This document shows positions 35,060-42,424 of a stretch of 64,000 bases of DNA, in pieces. The notes beneath the pieces are model-generated. The model had not been told where the DNA came from, ran no database searches, and saw only the letters and a list, made by a program, of their open reading frames with translations. The position numbers and the translations under genes were made by a program. The stretch is taken from contig JADJYG010000026.1 of the NCBI GenBank assembly GCA_016719895.1, positions 1 through 64,000 of the forward strand, written 5' to 3'. Position 1 is the first letter of the stretch. The number at the start of each line of letters is the position of its first letter. This stretch comes from Saprospirales bacterium. Lineage in GTDB: Bacteria > Bacteroidota > Bacteroidia > Chitinophagales > Saprospiraceae.

Positions 35060-35225
35060 TGGAAGTGGTTAAGCCGGTTAAAAAAACATCCGGGCGGCGT
35101 TTTTACGCAAAAAAAAACTGCGGCCCGGGTTGCAGTACAAAACTCCGGGTAAAAATAGCGATTGTCCAGTATCCGATTGTTGCGGGTTTTCCGCTTCTTT
35201 GCAAAAAACCAACCTTCGCCCATAA

Positions 35226-36479
35226 ATGGAATTCGGCACTGCTTACACCGTCCTGTTTATTTTTTGTGGACTGATCATTCTCTCCTACCTGTTTTCCGTG
35301 CTGAACAGGGCTACGCGTATTCCGTCGGTTTTGCTGCTCCTGGGCACCGGCATAGGCTTGCGGTACCTGGCCGGGTGGGCTAGTTTCCCGTTCGAATTAC
35401 CGCCGGCCCTGATCGAAATGCTGGGCACCGTGGGCCTGATCATGATCGTGCTGGAGGCCGGGCTCGACCTGGAGGTTAGCCGGGAAAAGATTGCCCTCAT
35501 CCGGGGTTCCTTTTTTTCAGCATTGGTTATTTTTCTGGTGTCCACGCTCGGCGTTGCCGGGATATTGGCCTGGCGGCTGCCCGAGGCTGCCTTTATCAAT
35601 TGTTTGGTTTATGCAATTGCCCTGAGCGTTGTCAGCAGCGCCATTGTATTGCCCAGCGTGCACCACCTGAGTCATTCAAAGAAGGAATTTCTGATTTACG
35701 AAGCCTCTTTTTCCGATGTGCTGGGCATCATGGTTTTTAATTTTTTTACCGTCAGTCAAACGATCACGGGCAATGATGTGATCTGGTTCATCGCCAGCAT
35801 CCCCGTGGGTATCGTATTGTCGGTCGGTGTATGTTTTTTGCTGATGACGCTGTTGGTCCGGAACCGGATCAACATCAAGTTTTTTCTCGCTTTTGCCGTG
35901 CTTGTTGTGATTTATGTAGGTGGAAAAATGATGCACTTGCCATCGCTGCTGACGATCCTGCTCTTTGGTTTGGTGGTGAACAACTGGGAACTGTTGCGCT
36001 GGCAACCGTTGCACCGGCATTTTACCATCGAGCGCGTGGACAACGTCCGGGGGCTGTTAAAATCTATCACTGCCGAATCGGCTTTTCTCATCCGCACCTT
36101 TTTTTTCATCATTTTCGGGTATGGCATCGATGTGCACTTTGTGCAGGACAGCGAAGTGCTGATCACCGGTTCGGTTATCGTGGCGGCCTTGCTGGTGTTC
36201 CGGTTTGTTTATTTGCGCATCGTACATCGCTACGACCTTTTTCCGGAGTTGTTTTATATCCCTCGGGGATTGGTCACCGTGCTGTTGTTTTATAAAATAC
36301 CGGAGTGGCAGCGCATCGACCGGTTCGACGAAGGCGTCTTGTTTTTTGTGATTCTGGCGACTAGCCTGATCATGATGGTGGGCTCCATTTTATATCGCGA
36401 CCAGCCCAAGGAATTGGTGGAAATCGAACCGGATATGCAGGCAGGGCCAGCAGATACAGCGGGCGGGGCGGGTTCTTAA
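35226..36479 (+). CDS. Cation:proton antiporter (Kef/NhaP-like)
   Basis: A 417-residue membrane protein with about 12 hydrophobic segments. The early LLLLGTGIGLRYLAG and GLIMIVLEAGLDLE blocks match the CPA family. EASFSDVLGIMVFNFF carries the ion-binding Asp. No C-terminal regulatory RCK domain is present. It exchanges protons for Na+ or K+ at the inner membrane. Its stop codon overlaps that of the convergent CorC-like gene by 4 bp (TTAA at 36476-36479). Confidence 0.9.
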   Translation: MEFGTAYTVLFIFCGLIILSYLFSVLNRATRIPSVLLLLGTGIGLRYLAGWASFPFELPPALIEMLGTVGLIMIVLEAGLDLEVSREKIALIRGSFFSALVIFLVSTLGVAGILAWRLPEAAFINCLVYAIALSVVSSAIVLPSVHHLSHSKKEFLIYEASFSDVLGIMVFNFFTVSQTITGNDVIWFIASIPVGIVLSVGVCFLLMTLLVRNRINIKFFLAFAVLVVIYVGGKMMHLPSLLTILLFGLVVNNWELLRWQPLHRHFTIERVDNVRGLLKSITAESAFLIRTFFFIIFGYGIDVHFVQDSEVLITGSVIVAALLVFRFVYLRIVHRYDLFPELFYIPRGLVTVLLFYKIPEWQRIDRFDEGVLFFVILATSLIMMVGSILYRDQPKELVEIEPDMQAGPADTAGGAGS

Positions 36480-37465
36480 ACGCCGGCGAGCAGTACCCGT
36501 ACGGTTTCTATTTTGCGGTCGCTGACCAATTCCAGCACGTAGGTTTTTCCTTCCAGGTTGAGGCGGGCGCCTTGCTCCGGGATGGTTTCCATGGTGGTAA
36601 CGAGGTAACCTGACAGGGTGTGGTACTCGCCCGGAGGAATATTCAGGACGGGATATTTCTCATTCAGGAAATCCACCTTGAGGCGGCCGGAAAACAAATA
36701 TTCCGTTTCGGAAAGGGGCACTTCAATAAATTCTTCCTGGTCGTGCTCGTCGTCGATGGCGCCGAACAATTGTTCGAGGGCATCTTCCAGCGTAACCAAT
36801 CCCGCCAGGCTGCCATATTCGTCCACCACACAGGCGATACTGGTTCGCGAACGGATAAATTTGTGCAGCAAGTCGTTGACGGCGATCGTCTCCGGTACGA
36901 AGGTAATCGGCAGTACGATGTCGCGGATGCGCCGGGGCTGTGTAAACAATTGTTGCACGTGTACATAGCCCAGTACTTTGTCCAGTTCGCCATCGACGAC
37001 CAGGATTCTGGAGAGGCTGCTTTCAATAAAAATCTGGCGGAGTTCTTCTACCTGGGCGCCGGCGTCGATGTACACGATTTCGGGCCGGGGAGCCATGCAA
37101 TCGTGTGCGCGCAGATCCTTGAGTTGCAGGGCGTTTTCCATCAATTCAACGGCCACTTCTTCTTCGGGGCCGGAGCCTGTGTTTTGTTGTACAAAGTACT
37201 CCAAAAGGGCCTCATCGCCATAGGGGGTAGGTTGGATAGCTTGGGAAAACAGGGCTTTTCGAAAAAAAAACAACAAAAAAAACAGGCACAAGGCCACCAC
37301 CAGCGGCGCTGCCCAGCCGCTGCCCAGCGCAAAAGCCAGCGGCGGTACCCACCACAAGGCGGCAACCACGGCCAGTGCAGTCAGCACCAGGGTTGCCGGG
37401 AGGGAGTGGCCGCCGATCTGAAGGGCTTTTTTCCATCCGGAGTACCGGGTTCGCGATTCGTCCAT
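36476..37465 (-). CDS. CorC/HlyC-like CBS-domain protein with short membrane region
   Basis: A 329-residue protein. Two hydrophobic segments (about 22-45 and 50-68) take the place of the usual four-helix DUF21 domain. The CBS pair spans about 115-245 (from MAPRPEIVYID through GLVTLEDALEQLFG). The transporter-associated domain follows, with LSGYLVTTMETIPEQG. Family members are linked to magnesium or cobalt efflux and, in this phylum, to gliding (GldE). It follows lptC by 32 bp, matching a conserved gene order in Bacteroidota. The short N-terminus is unusual. Confidence 0.85.
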   Translation of the reverse strand: MDESRTRYSGWKKALQIGGHSLPATLVLTALAVVAALWWVPPLAFALGSGWAAPLVVALCLFFLLFFFRKALFSQAIQPTPYGDEALLEYFVQQNTGSGPEEEVAVELMENALQLKDLRAHDCMAPRPEIVYIDAGAQVEELRQIFIESSLSRILVVDGELDKVLGYVHVQQLFTQPRRIRDIVLPITFVPETIAVNDLLHKFIRSRTSIACVVDEYGSLAGLVTLEDALEQLFGAIDDEHDQEEFIEVPLSETEYLFSGRLKVDFLNEKYPVLNIPPGEYHTLSGYLVTTMETIPEQGARLNLEGKTYVLELVSDRKIETVRVLLAGV

Positions 37466-37497
37466 GTTGGTATTTGTTTTGCTGCCCCCGCTGCTGC

Positions 37498-38082
37498 CTA
37501 TTGCGCCGCCTTATCCAGTTGTTCTGCTTTGATGGTACCTTTCGGTACGGTTATTTTCCAAAAGGAAAAATCCTGATTGGCTTCCAGGCCAAATCCATAA
37601 ATCACTTCGCCGGGTTTGGTCACTTTGACGAATTTTTCCGTACTGACCATTTCACTTTTTTCATTCCAGATCAGCTCTTCCGTTTCGAGCTGCTCCTGTT
37701 CCACGGTTGTCAACACGACACTGTCGCGGGCAATGACGAGCCCTTTTTCCTGCTGGCGTATGGCGAATTTCGCCGTCAGGGTACTGCGCACGCGCAGTTG
37801 CGGGGTTAGAAATTCGACTTTTATACCGTCCGGAAATTCCTGGCGCGGGTTTTCGCGATCGACAAAATTGTGCAGGGTCGGCGCCGTCACCCGCACGCGC
37901 ACGATGGCACTGTCGGAATATAAAATTTCCACGTCACGGCCTACTTCGATTTGGGTATCTTCCGGGCTGTACAGCTGCTCGTCGCTCTGGTGGGCAGCGT
38001 CGCAAGCGATCAAACTTGCAAGAAAACCTGCGGTCAGTACGAAATACCACCTGGGGCGTAATCGTCGGGAAATGTCGTCCAT
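37498..38082 (-). CDS. lptC: LPS export ABC transporter periplasmic protein LptC
   Basis: A 194-residue protein from ATG 38082, with a signal sequence ending LASLIAC (lipoprotein-like Cys). The LptC/OstA jelly-roll pattern is visible: DVEILYSDSAIVRVRV, DGIKVEFL and LTAKFAIRQQEKGLVIARDSV. LptC takes LPS from LptBFG and passes it to LptA across the periplasm. The open frame continues upstream into unrelated sequence, which was dropped. It lies between a small membrane protein and the CorC-like gene, consistent with the phylum's conserved order. Confidence 0.88.
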   Translation of the reverse strand: MDDISRRLRPRWYFVLTAGFLASLIACDAAHQSDEQLYSPEDTQIEVGRDVEILYSDSAIVRVRVTAPTLHNFVDRENPRQEFPDGIKVEFLTPQLRVRSTLTAKFAIRQQEKGLVIARDSVVLTTVEQEQLETEELIWNEKSEMVSTEKFVKVTKPGEVIYGFGLEANQDFSFWKITVPKGTIKAEQLDKAAQ

Positions 38083-38093
38083 AAGGGTGCTTT

Positions 38094-38600
38094 TCAGGAA
38101 ATAAGTTGCCGAAATCCATACCGGAATACCAACAGCAGGCCCACGACAATAAGCAGCAGGTATTGCACCGGTACCCGTACAAATGCTATAAGGTGGGTGC
38201 GATCGAGCAAATACATCAGGACGAATACCGCACCGATCGTCATCATCAGGCTGGACAGTTTGTCGAATCCCGGAATTTGTTCGAAGCGGGCATTGCGGCG
38301 GATGATGCCCAGGGTCAGCACCATGGAAAGGACGGGCGCCACCTGTGTGAGCATGTTGGTATTGAGGATACTGCCCCCGCGTTCGAACAGAAACAGGTAC
38401 ACGCTGAGCGCAATGGAAAATATTCCCGGTATACACACGGCATAAATGACAAGGGCGTGCAGATATTTCCAGGGCGATTGATTCCCGTCGCCCCGGCTCA
38501 TCCAGCCGGCCAGCAGGGCGATCAGTGGAAGCACGAGAAAGTAGCCCACAATAGCTTGCGGGTGTTCGCCCAGGTAGTCGAAAAATTCGCGTAGCGTCAT
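38094..38600 (-). CDS. Small multi-pass membrane protein, conserved-looking
   Basis: A 168-residue protein from ATG 38600 (MTLREFFDYLGEHPQ) with about five membrane segments. The start at 38681 is impossible because the predicted promoter (38652-38659) lies inside that extension. No family motif is recognised. It ends 11 bp before the lptC start and is probably the first gene of a leftward operon with lptC and the CorC-like gene. A link to LPS transport is inferred from position alone. Confidence 0.8.
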   Translation of the reverse strand: MTLREFFDYLGEHPQAIVGYFLVLPLIALLAGWMSRGDGNQSPWKYLHALVIYAVCIPGIFSIALSVYLFLFERGGSILNTNMLTQVAPVLSMVLTLGIIRRNARFEQIPGFDKLSSLMMTIGAVFVLMYLLDRTHLIAFVRVPVQYLLLIVVGLLLVFRYGFRQLIS

Positions 38601-38638
38601 GCGTATCGGGTAAAATTGGCCGGACGTTGGCCGGGTTG

Positions 38639-38646
38639 TATATTTG
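38639..38646 (+). promoter_or_regulatory. -7 box for GNAT-like gene
   Basis: TATATTTG is an exact match 21 bp before the ATG at 38668. It lies 5 bp from an opposing -7 box at 38652-38659. Confidence 0.6.
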
Positions 38647-38651
38647 ATGGG

Positions 38652-38659
38652 CAAATGTA
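38652..38659 (-). promoter_or_regulatory. -7 box for lptC operon
   Basis: TACATTTG on the minus strand, followed by CCC, is an exact match about 52 bp before the ATG at 38600. The two divergent promoters overlap. Confidence 0.6.
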
Positions 38660-38667
38660 CCGCATCT

Positions 38668-39594
38668 ATGCCGGGCAGCAAAGAACGCTATACGGAATTC
38701 TGCCAAACCACCTACGTACCCCTGCACCTGCAACCCTGGTGGCTCGACGCAGTGTGTCAGCCCGGGGGGTGGGAGGCTGCTTATGCGTGCAATGCCCACG
38801 GCGCCGGTGTGCTGCCCTATTGTCGGCGGGGCTTGCCGCTGATCCAACAGCCGGCCCTGACGGCCTATGGCGGCCCCTGGTGGCACCTTGCCGGTGGTTT
38901 GCCTCCGTACAAACGGCTTGCCATCGAGCACCGCTTGCTGGCCGGGTTGATCGTACAATTGCCCCGGGTGTTTTTTTTTCACCAGACGTTTCGCCCGGAA
39001 ATCCGGAACATCCTGCCCTTTTATTGGGCTGGTTTTCAACAAACGGTTCGTTATACGTATATGCTGCCAGCCACCGGCAATTTGGCCGGCTTGTATGCCG
39101 GATTGAAAAACACCCTGCGCACCGATTTGCGACACGCCGAACAGGGCCTGGAGCTGGCGCCAGCCGACGACGCCGGCATTTTTTTTCAACTGAACAAACA
39201 GTCGTATGCGCGTAAAGGGCTGCGCCAGCCCTTTACTCCGGAAGCGTTCGATCGCCTGCATGCAGCGCTCCGGCTCCGGGGGCAGGCGGCGGGTTTTGTG
39301 GCTGTTGACCGCCGGAGCCGAATACCACAGGCCGGACTTTTCCTCGCCTTCGACGACCGCCAGGCATCGGTGCTGCTGGCGGGCCTCGACCCGGCCTCCC
39401 GAAATCCCGGCGCCCTGCACAGCCTTTACTGGCAGGCGATTCGGTTTTGTTCGGAACGCGGCCTGGCGCTGGATTTTGAAGGCAGTATGGAGCCCGGCAT
39501 CGAACGCGTTTTCCGGGCATTCGGCGGGCAGCTCACCCCCTACTTCCGGGTCTGGCGAATGGGAAACAAATGGCTGAACGCCTTGTACCGGTAA
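38668..39594 (+). CDS. GNAT/FemAB-like acetyltransferase (BioF2-like domain)
   Basis: The protein has 308 residues from ATG 38668 (MPGSKERYTEF). The N-terminal part matches the FemAB-like pattern (VPLHLQPWWLDAV; GGPWWHLAGG). The C-terminal half contains KNTLRTDLRHAEQG, NKQSYARKGL and DFEGSMEPGIERVFRAFGG, typical of the BioF2-like GNAT family. Such enzymes transfer acyl or aminoacyl groups to amines, often in envelope-polymer biosynthesis. The substrate is unknown. It is divergent from the lptC operon. Confidence 0.8.
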   Translation: MPGSKERYTEFCQTTYVPLHLQPWWLDAVCQPGGWEAAYACNAHGAGVLPYCRRGLPLIQQPALTAYGGPWWHLAGGLPPYKRLAIEHRLLAGLIVQLPRVFFFHQTFRPEIRNILPFYWAGFQQTVRYTYMLPATGNLAGLYAGLKNTLRTDLRHAEQGLELAPADDAGIFFQLNKQSYARKGLRQPFTPEAFDRLHAALRLRGQAAGFVAVDRRSRIPQAGLFLAFDDRQASVLLAGLDPASRNPGALHSLYWQAIRFCSERGLALDFEGSMEPGIERVFRAFGGQLTPYFRVWRMGNKWLNALYR

Positions 39595-39608
39595 CCGTAT
39601 GTTGAAGT

Positions 39609-40109
39609 TTAGCGGACCATCCGGAAAAAAATATTGGAAAACCAGGTTGAATCTGCCCGGATCAGCGTATCGAGAGTTTGGTTGGCTTTTTGCGACAACA
39701 TCCGGAGGTCTTTTACCACATTGCAGAAGGATTCTGATTCCGGGCACTTGGCTTCTACACCGGCTACGTCGTCGAGCACTTTGAGCATGGGCTCGAGTTC
39801 TTTCTTTTTGCGGTGAATAATGATCTGCCGCACCACCGTCCACATATCTTTCTCTGCGTAGAAATATTCTTTGCGCTCCCCCGATTTTAGCTGTTTATGC
39901 ACCAGCCCCCAGTCGATCAGGGCGCGCAGGTTCATATTGGTATTTCCCCGGGAAATAGAGAGGCCTTCCATAACCTCGTCAGCGGTCAGCGGTTCATGCG
40001 CAAGGAGTAACAAGGCGTGCACCTGGGCCATCGTCCGGTTAATACCCCAGTCGCTGGCCATTTTGCCCCATGATTCGATGAACTTTTGTTTGCCTTCCTG
40101 GATATCCAT
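39609..40109 (-). CDS. GbsR/MarR family transcriptional regulator
   Basis: A 166-residue winged-helix protein. The segment MAQVHALLLLAHEPLTADEVMEGLSISRGN contains the predicted recognition helix, and the wing is near LIDWGLVHKQLKSGERKEYF. The GbsR group regulates osmoprotectant or other transport genes in other bacteria. No obvious target is adjacent, and the divergent LRR gene shares the 208-bp gap. The C-terminal helices probably dimerise. Confidence 0.88.
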   Translation of the reverse strand: MDIQEGKQKFIESWGKMASDWGINRTMAQVHALLLLAHEPLTADEVMEGLSISRGNTNMNLRALIDWGLVHKQLKSGERKEYFYAEKDMWTVVRQIIIHRKKKELEPMLKVLDDVAGVEAKCPESESFCNVVKDLRMLSQKANQTLDTLIRADSTWFSNIFFRMVR

Positions 40110-40317
40110 ACGTGCGCAAATAGGTTTAGGTACGTCATTTTAGTATGCCCTTTCATTAAATGCCATTTGAAGCGATTTTGTTTTCAAAAAAAAATGAAAA
40201 TTGCGCGGGCAGCTTGTTTCCGCGCTCCCAAAACAATTGGGTTAACTTTATCCGCGGAAAAACGTTGATTCCATTACCGGCAATTTGCCGCTGGTGCGTT
40301 TCATTTATTCAAACGAC

Positions 40318-41355
40318 ATGCCGCAGCCTGAAATTTATTTGGAAACGGACAGTAGTGGAACATATACCAACCAAATCACGCGGTTATTGCGCGATACGGA
40401 GGCGGATAATATTCCGTTGCTGCTCGGGCTTGTGGAAGGTGGTGGCGCCAACCGCCGGCTGCTGGGCTATCTTTTTGGCATTGCCGTTTTCCATGCGTCA
40501 AGGGAGGTTTCCGGCCGGGCGATGGCCCTGCTTCAGCGCCATGCTGCCGAACCGACGATCCGCCAGGCACAAAAATTGCGCGAAACAGCGGCTTACCATT
40601 ACGACGAAGCGGAATACTTCAGCCGCTATCAGAGCGAAGAGATTGATTTGTTTGACTTGTTATTGGCCAGTAAGATGTGCCAGTGGCACCGCGACCGGTC
40701 CGGAAATGGCAGCAATGCCTTGGCGGCTTTTCAAACGCTCAACCTGCGCCGCCTGGAGGTAAACACGCTCTCGCCCGCCCTGGCCACCCTGCAGTTTCTG
40801 CGGTTTATTGCCCTGCCAGGGCATAAAGATTTTGACCTGCCGGCTGCTATTCCGCTCCTGCTACAGCTCCCGCTGGAAATCATAATCATCGAAAATATCC
40901 GTGCAGAGGCGTTCCCGGTCGAGCTTTTTGCTTTGCCTAGCTTGGAAACGCTTATCCTTCGAAAGGGTAATTTGCGACCGCGGTATCCTATGACCGTCCC
41001 CGATGGCGGGCCCCATGGCAGCCTATCGCTGGAAAAGCTGATCCTCGAGGGCTATCCCATTTCAGGTGAAGAACGGTTGGGGCCTTTTCCGCGTTTGCGG
41101 GAGGCTATCCTTCAGCGTTGCAACCTCACGCGGCTGGACTTTTTAGAGCAATCCAGGAAATTGGAGCGCCTGAATGTCCGCTTTAATCAACTCGAGGTTC
41201 TGCCAGATTTTTTAGCTGCCTGTACCCAACTTCGCTCACTGGAGCTGAGCAACAACCCATTCCGGCGGATCGAGCTCGATCTGGAACAATTGCAACAGCT
41301 GGAAGAGCTGGAAATTAAGATGCAAACCCGGCTGCCTGGAAATTTCCGGGTGTGA
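40318..41355 (+). CDS. Leucine-rich repeat protein
   Basis: About 345 residues from ATG 40318; a TTG at 40285 is a less likely start. A helical N-terminal region (about 1-155) precedes irregular LRR units such as LETLILRKGNL, LEKLILEGYPI, LREAILQRCNL, LERLNVRFNQL and LRSLELSNNPF (about residues 215-325). LRRs bind proteins. There is no signal peptide, so it is likely cytosolic. The N-terminal part is similar to those of other cytosolic LRR proteins in this phylum, but I cannot assign a partner. Confidence 0.82.
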   Translation: MPQPEIYLETDSSGTYTNQITRLLRDTEADNIPLLLGLVEGGGANRRLLGYLFGIAVFHASREVSGRAMALLQRHAAEPTIRQAQKLRETAAYHYDEAEYFSRYQSEEIDLFDLLLASKMCQWHRDRSGNGSNALAAFQTLNLRRLEVNTLSPALATLQFLRFIALPGHKDFDLPAAIPLLLQLPLEIIIIENIRAEAFPVELFALPSLETLILRKGNLRPRYPMTVPDGGPHGSLSLEKLILEGYPISGEERLGPFPRLREAILQRCNLTRLDFLEQSRKLERLNVRFNQLEVLPDFLAACTQLRSLELSNNPFRRIELDLEQLQQLEELEIKMQTRLPGNFRV

Positions 41356-41450
41356 CAACCACCGGAAGGTTTCGGGTGGGTGTAAATAATCTTTGACAAA
41401 CTGGGTGTGAACAGTAGGAAACCGCGACAATGCCCCAGGAAAGGCATAAC

Positions 41451-41488
41451 AAAAAAAAGCCGCCGAAACACTTACGTGTCCAGCGGCT
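41451..41488. ncRNA. Stable two-part hairpin flanked by A8/T8; leader element or minus-strand terminator
   Basis: AGCCGC (41458-41463) pairs with GCGGCT (41483-41488), with an inner ACAC/GTGT pair around TTAC. On the minus strand the stem is followed by eight T, so it could terminate the HAD transcript (stop at 41711) or a small RNA from 41641. On the plus strand it lies just before a 40-codon ORF and would be a structured 5' leader. Direction is unresolved. Confidence 0.5.
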
Positions 41489-41508
41489 AATAAACCCCAA
41501 AAAACCAA

Positions 41509-41631
41509 ATGAAAACTATTCTTAAAAACAGCCAAAAGGCTGCAGATGTTGCTATTGAACGGTCAAAATTACGTCAGGAAAAAATATCAATCAATACTTT
41601 GGAAGAATTCTTTTTCGGGACGCTCAATTGA
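41509..41631 (+). CDS. Possible 40-residue small protein
   Basis: ATG 41509 opens a 40-codon frame (MKTILKNSQKAADVAIERS...FFFGTLN) with Lys/Ile/Glu-rich composition unlike the GC-rich neighbours. Upstream are a near-consensus -7 box (AATCTTTG, 41388-41395), the stable hairpin at 41458-41488 and an A-rich spacer before the ATG. It has no signal peptide, Gly-Gly leader motif or membrane segment. It could be a real small protein, a leader peptide or chance. Confidence 0.4.
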   Translation: MKTILKNSQKAADVAIERSKLRQEKISINTLEEFFFGTLN

Positions 41632-41640
41632 TTGTGACCA

Positions 41641-41648
41641 CAAATATA
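41641..41648 (-). promoter_or_regulatory. Orphan -7 box on the minus strand
   Basis: TATATTTG on the minus strand is an exact match with no protein gene downstream before the T8-tailed hairpin at 41451-41488. It could drive an RNA of about 180 nt antisense to the small ORF. A second box (TAATTTTG, 41564-41571) lies inside. Confidence 0.3.
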
Positions 41649-41710
41649 CGGCGCCGTTTTTCAATCGTGCAAGTTAACAAGACAATTGTTTTTCACATCG
41701 GTAAAAAATA

Positions 41711-42382
41711 CTATAAAATCCCGTGTTTGTTCAATAATTTGCCTAGTTCAGTGGCGTTTTCGGCGATAAAATCAGCGCCTTCGGCCAGTAAGGCGTCGGC
41801 ATGGCCGGCAGTAACATGGGTAGCTCCAAGGAAGCCGATCACGGGCAAACCGGCGGATTTGGCGGCCTGAACGCCTACGGGGCTGTCTTCCACCACCAAT
41901 ACTTCGGCCGGCGGGAGTTGGAGCGTTTCCAGGGCATATTGGTATACATCGGGAAAGGGTTTGGGGCGCCGGACCTGTTCGGCCGAAAAGATATGCCCGT
42001 CGAGCGCACGCAAGAGCCGGACCCGCCGGAGGCTTCGTTCGACATGGCGTATGCTTCCGTTGGAAACCATACTTTTCGGGGTTTGCAGGCGGCGAAACAA
42101 GCCGTACATGCCCGGTACCACCCGCAGTTCGCTTTCAAACAGGCGAATATGTTCCTGCCGGGCGCGTTCGAGCAGGTCATCCGCTTCCCGGAGGCCAAAT
42201 TCTTCGGCCAGGATACCCATAATATCGCGCAGGGTAAGGCCGGGAAACCGCTGGCAGTACTCCTTTTCCGTCAATTGCAGCCCTTGCGCGGCCAGCATTT
42301 GCAGCATCGAACGCACTGCAATGACTTCGGAATCGACAATGGTACCGTCATTATCGAATAAAAGGTGTTTGACCGTCGGCAT
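41711..42382 (-). CDS. HAD-IA family hydrolase (beta-phosphoglucomutase/phosphatase-like)
   Basis: A 223-residue protein. HAD motif I is LLFDNDGTIVDSE (nucleophile and acid Asp, with Asn in the variable position). The cap domain spans about 20-85. Motif II is near SMVSNGS and motif III/IV is RRPKPFPDVY followed by VVEDSPVGVQAA. The family removes phosphate from, or shifts it on, small sugars and nucleotides. The substrate cannot be assigned. It starts 43 bp after the upstream T9SS gene stop. Confidence 0.9.
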   Translation of the reverse strand: MPTVKHLLFDNDGTIVDSEVIAVRSMLQMLAAQGLQLTEKEYCQRFPGLTLRDIMGILAEEFGLREADDLLERARQEHIRLFESELRVVPGMYGLFRRLQTPKSMVSNGSIRHVERSLRRVRLLRALDGHIFSAEQVRRPKPFPDVYQYALETLQLPPAEVLVVEDSPVGVQAAKSAGLPVIGFLGATHVTAGHADALLAEGADFIAENATELGKLLNKHGIL

Positions 42383-42424
42383 ATACAGCGCTGAACAAGA
42401 AACGGCGGCTAAAGTTGAAAGTAT

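Noticed and set aside
38083..39843. Long upstream extension of the lptC open frame
   Set aside because: It is out of character with LptC and overlaps the membrane-protein and acetyltransferase genes, both better supported.
41236..41535. 99-codon minus-strand frame with a signal-like start
   Set aside because: It starts at TTG, crosses the T8-tailed hairpin and is antisense to the LRR gene.
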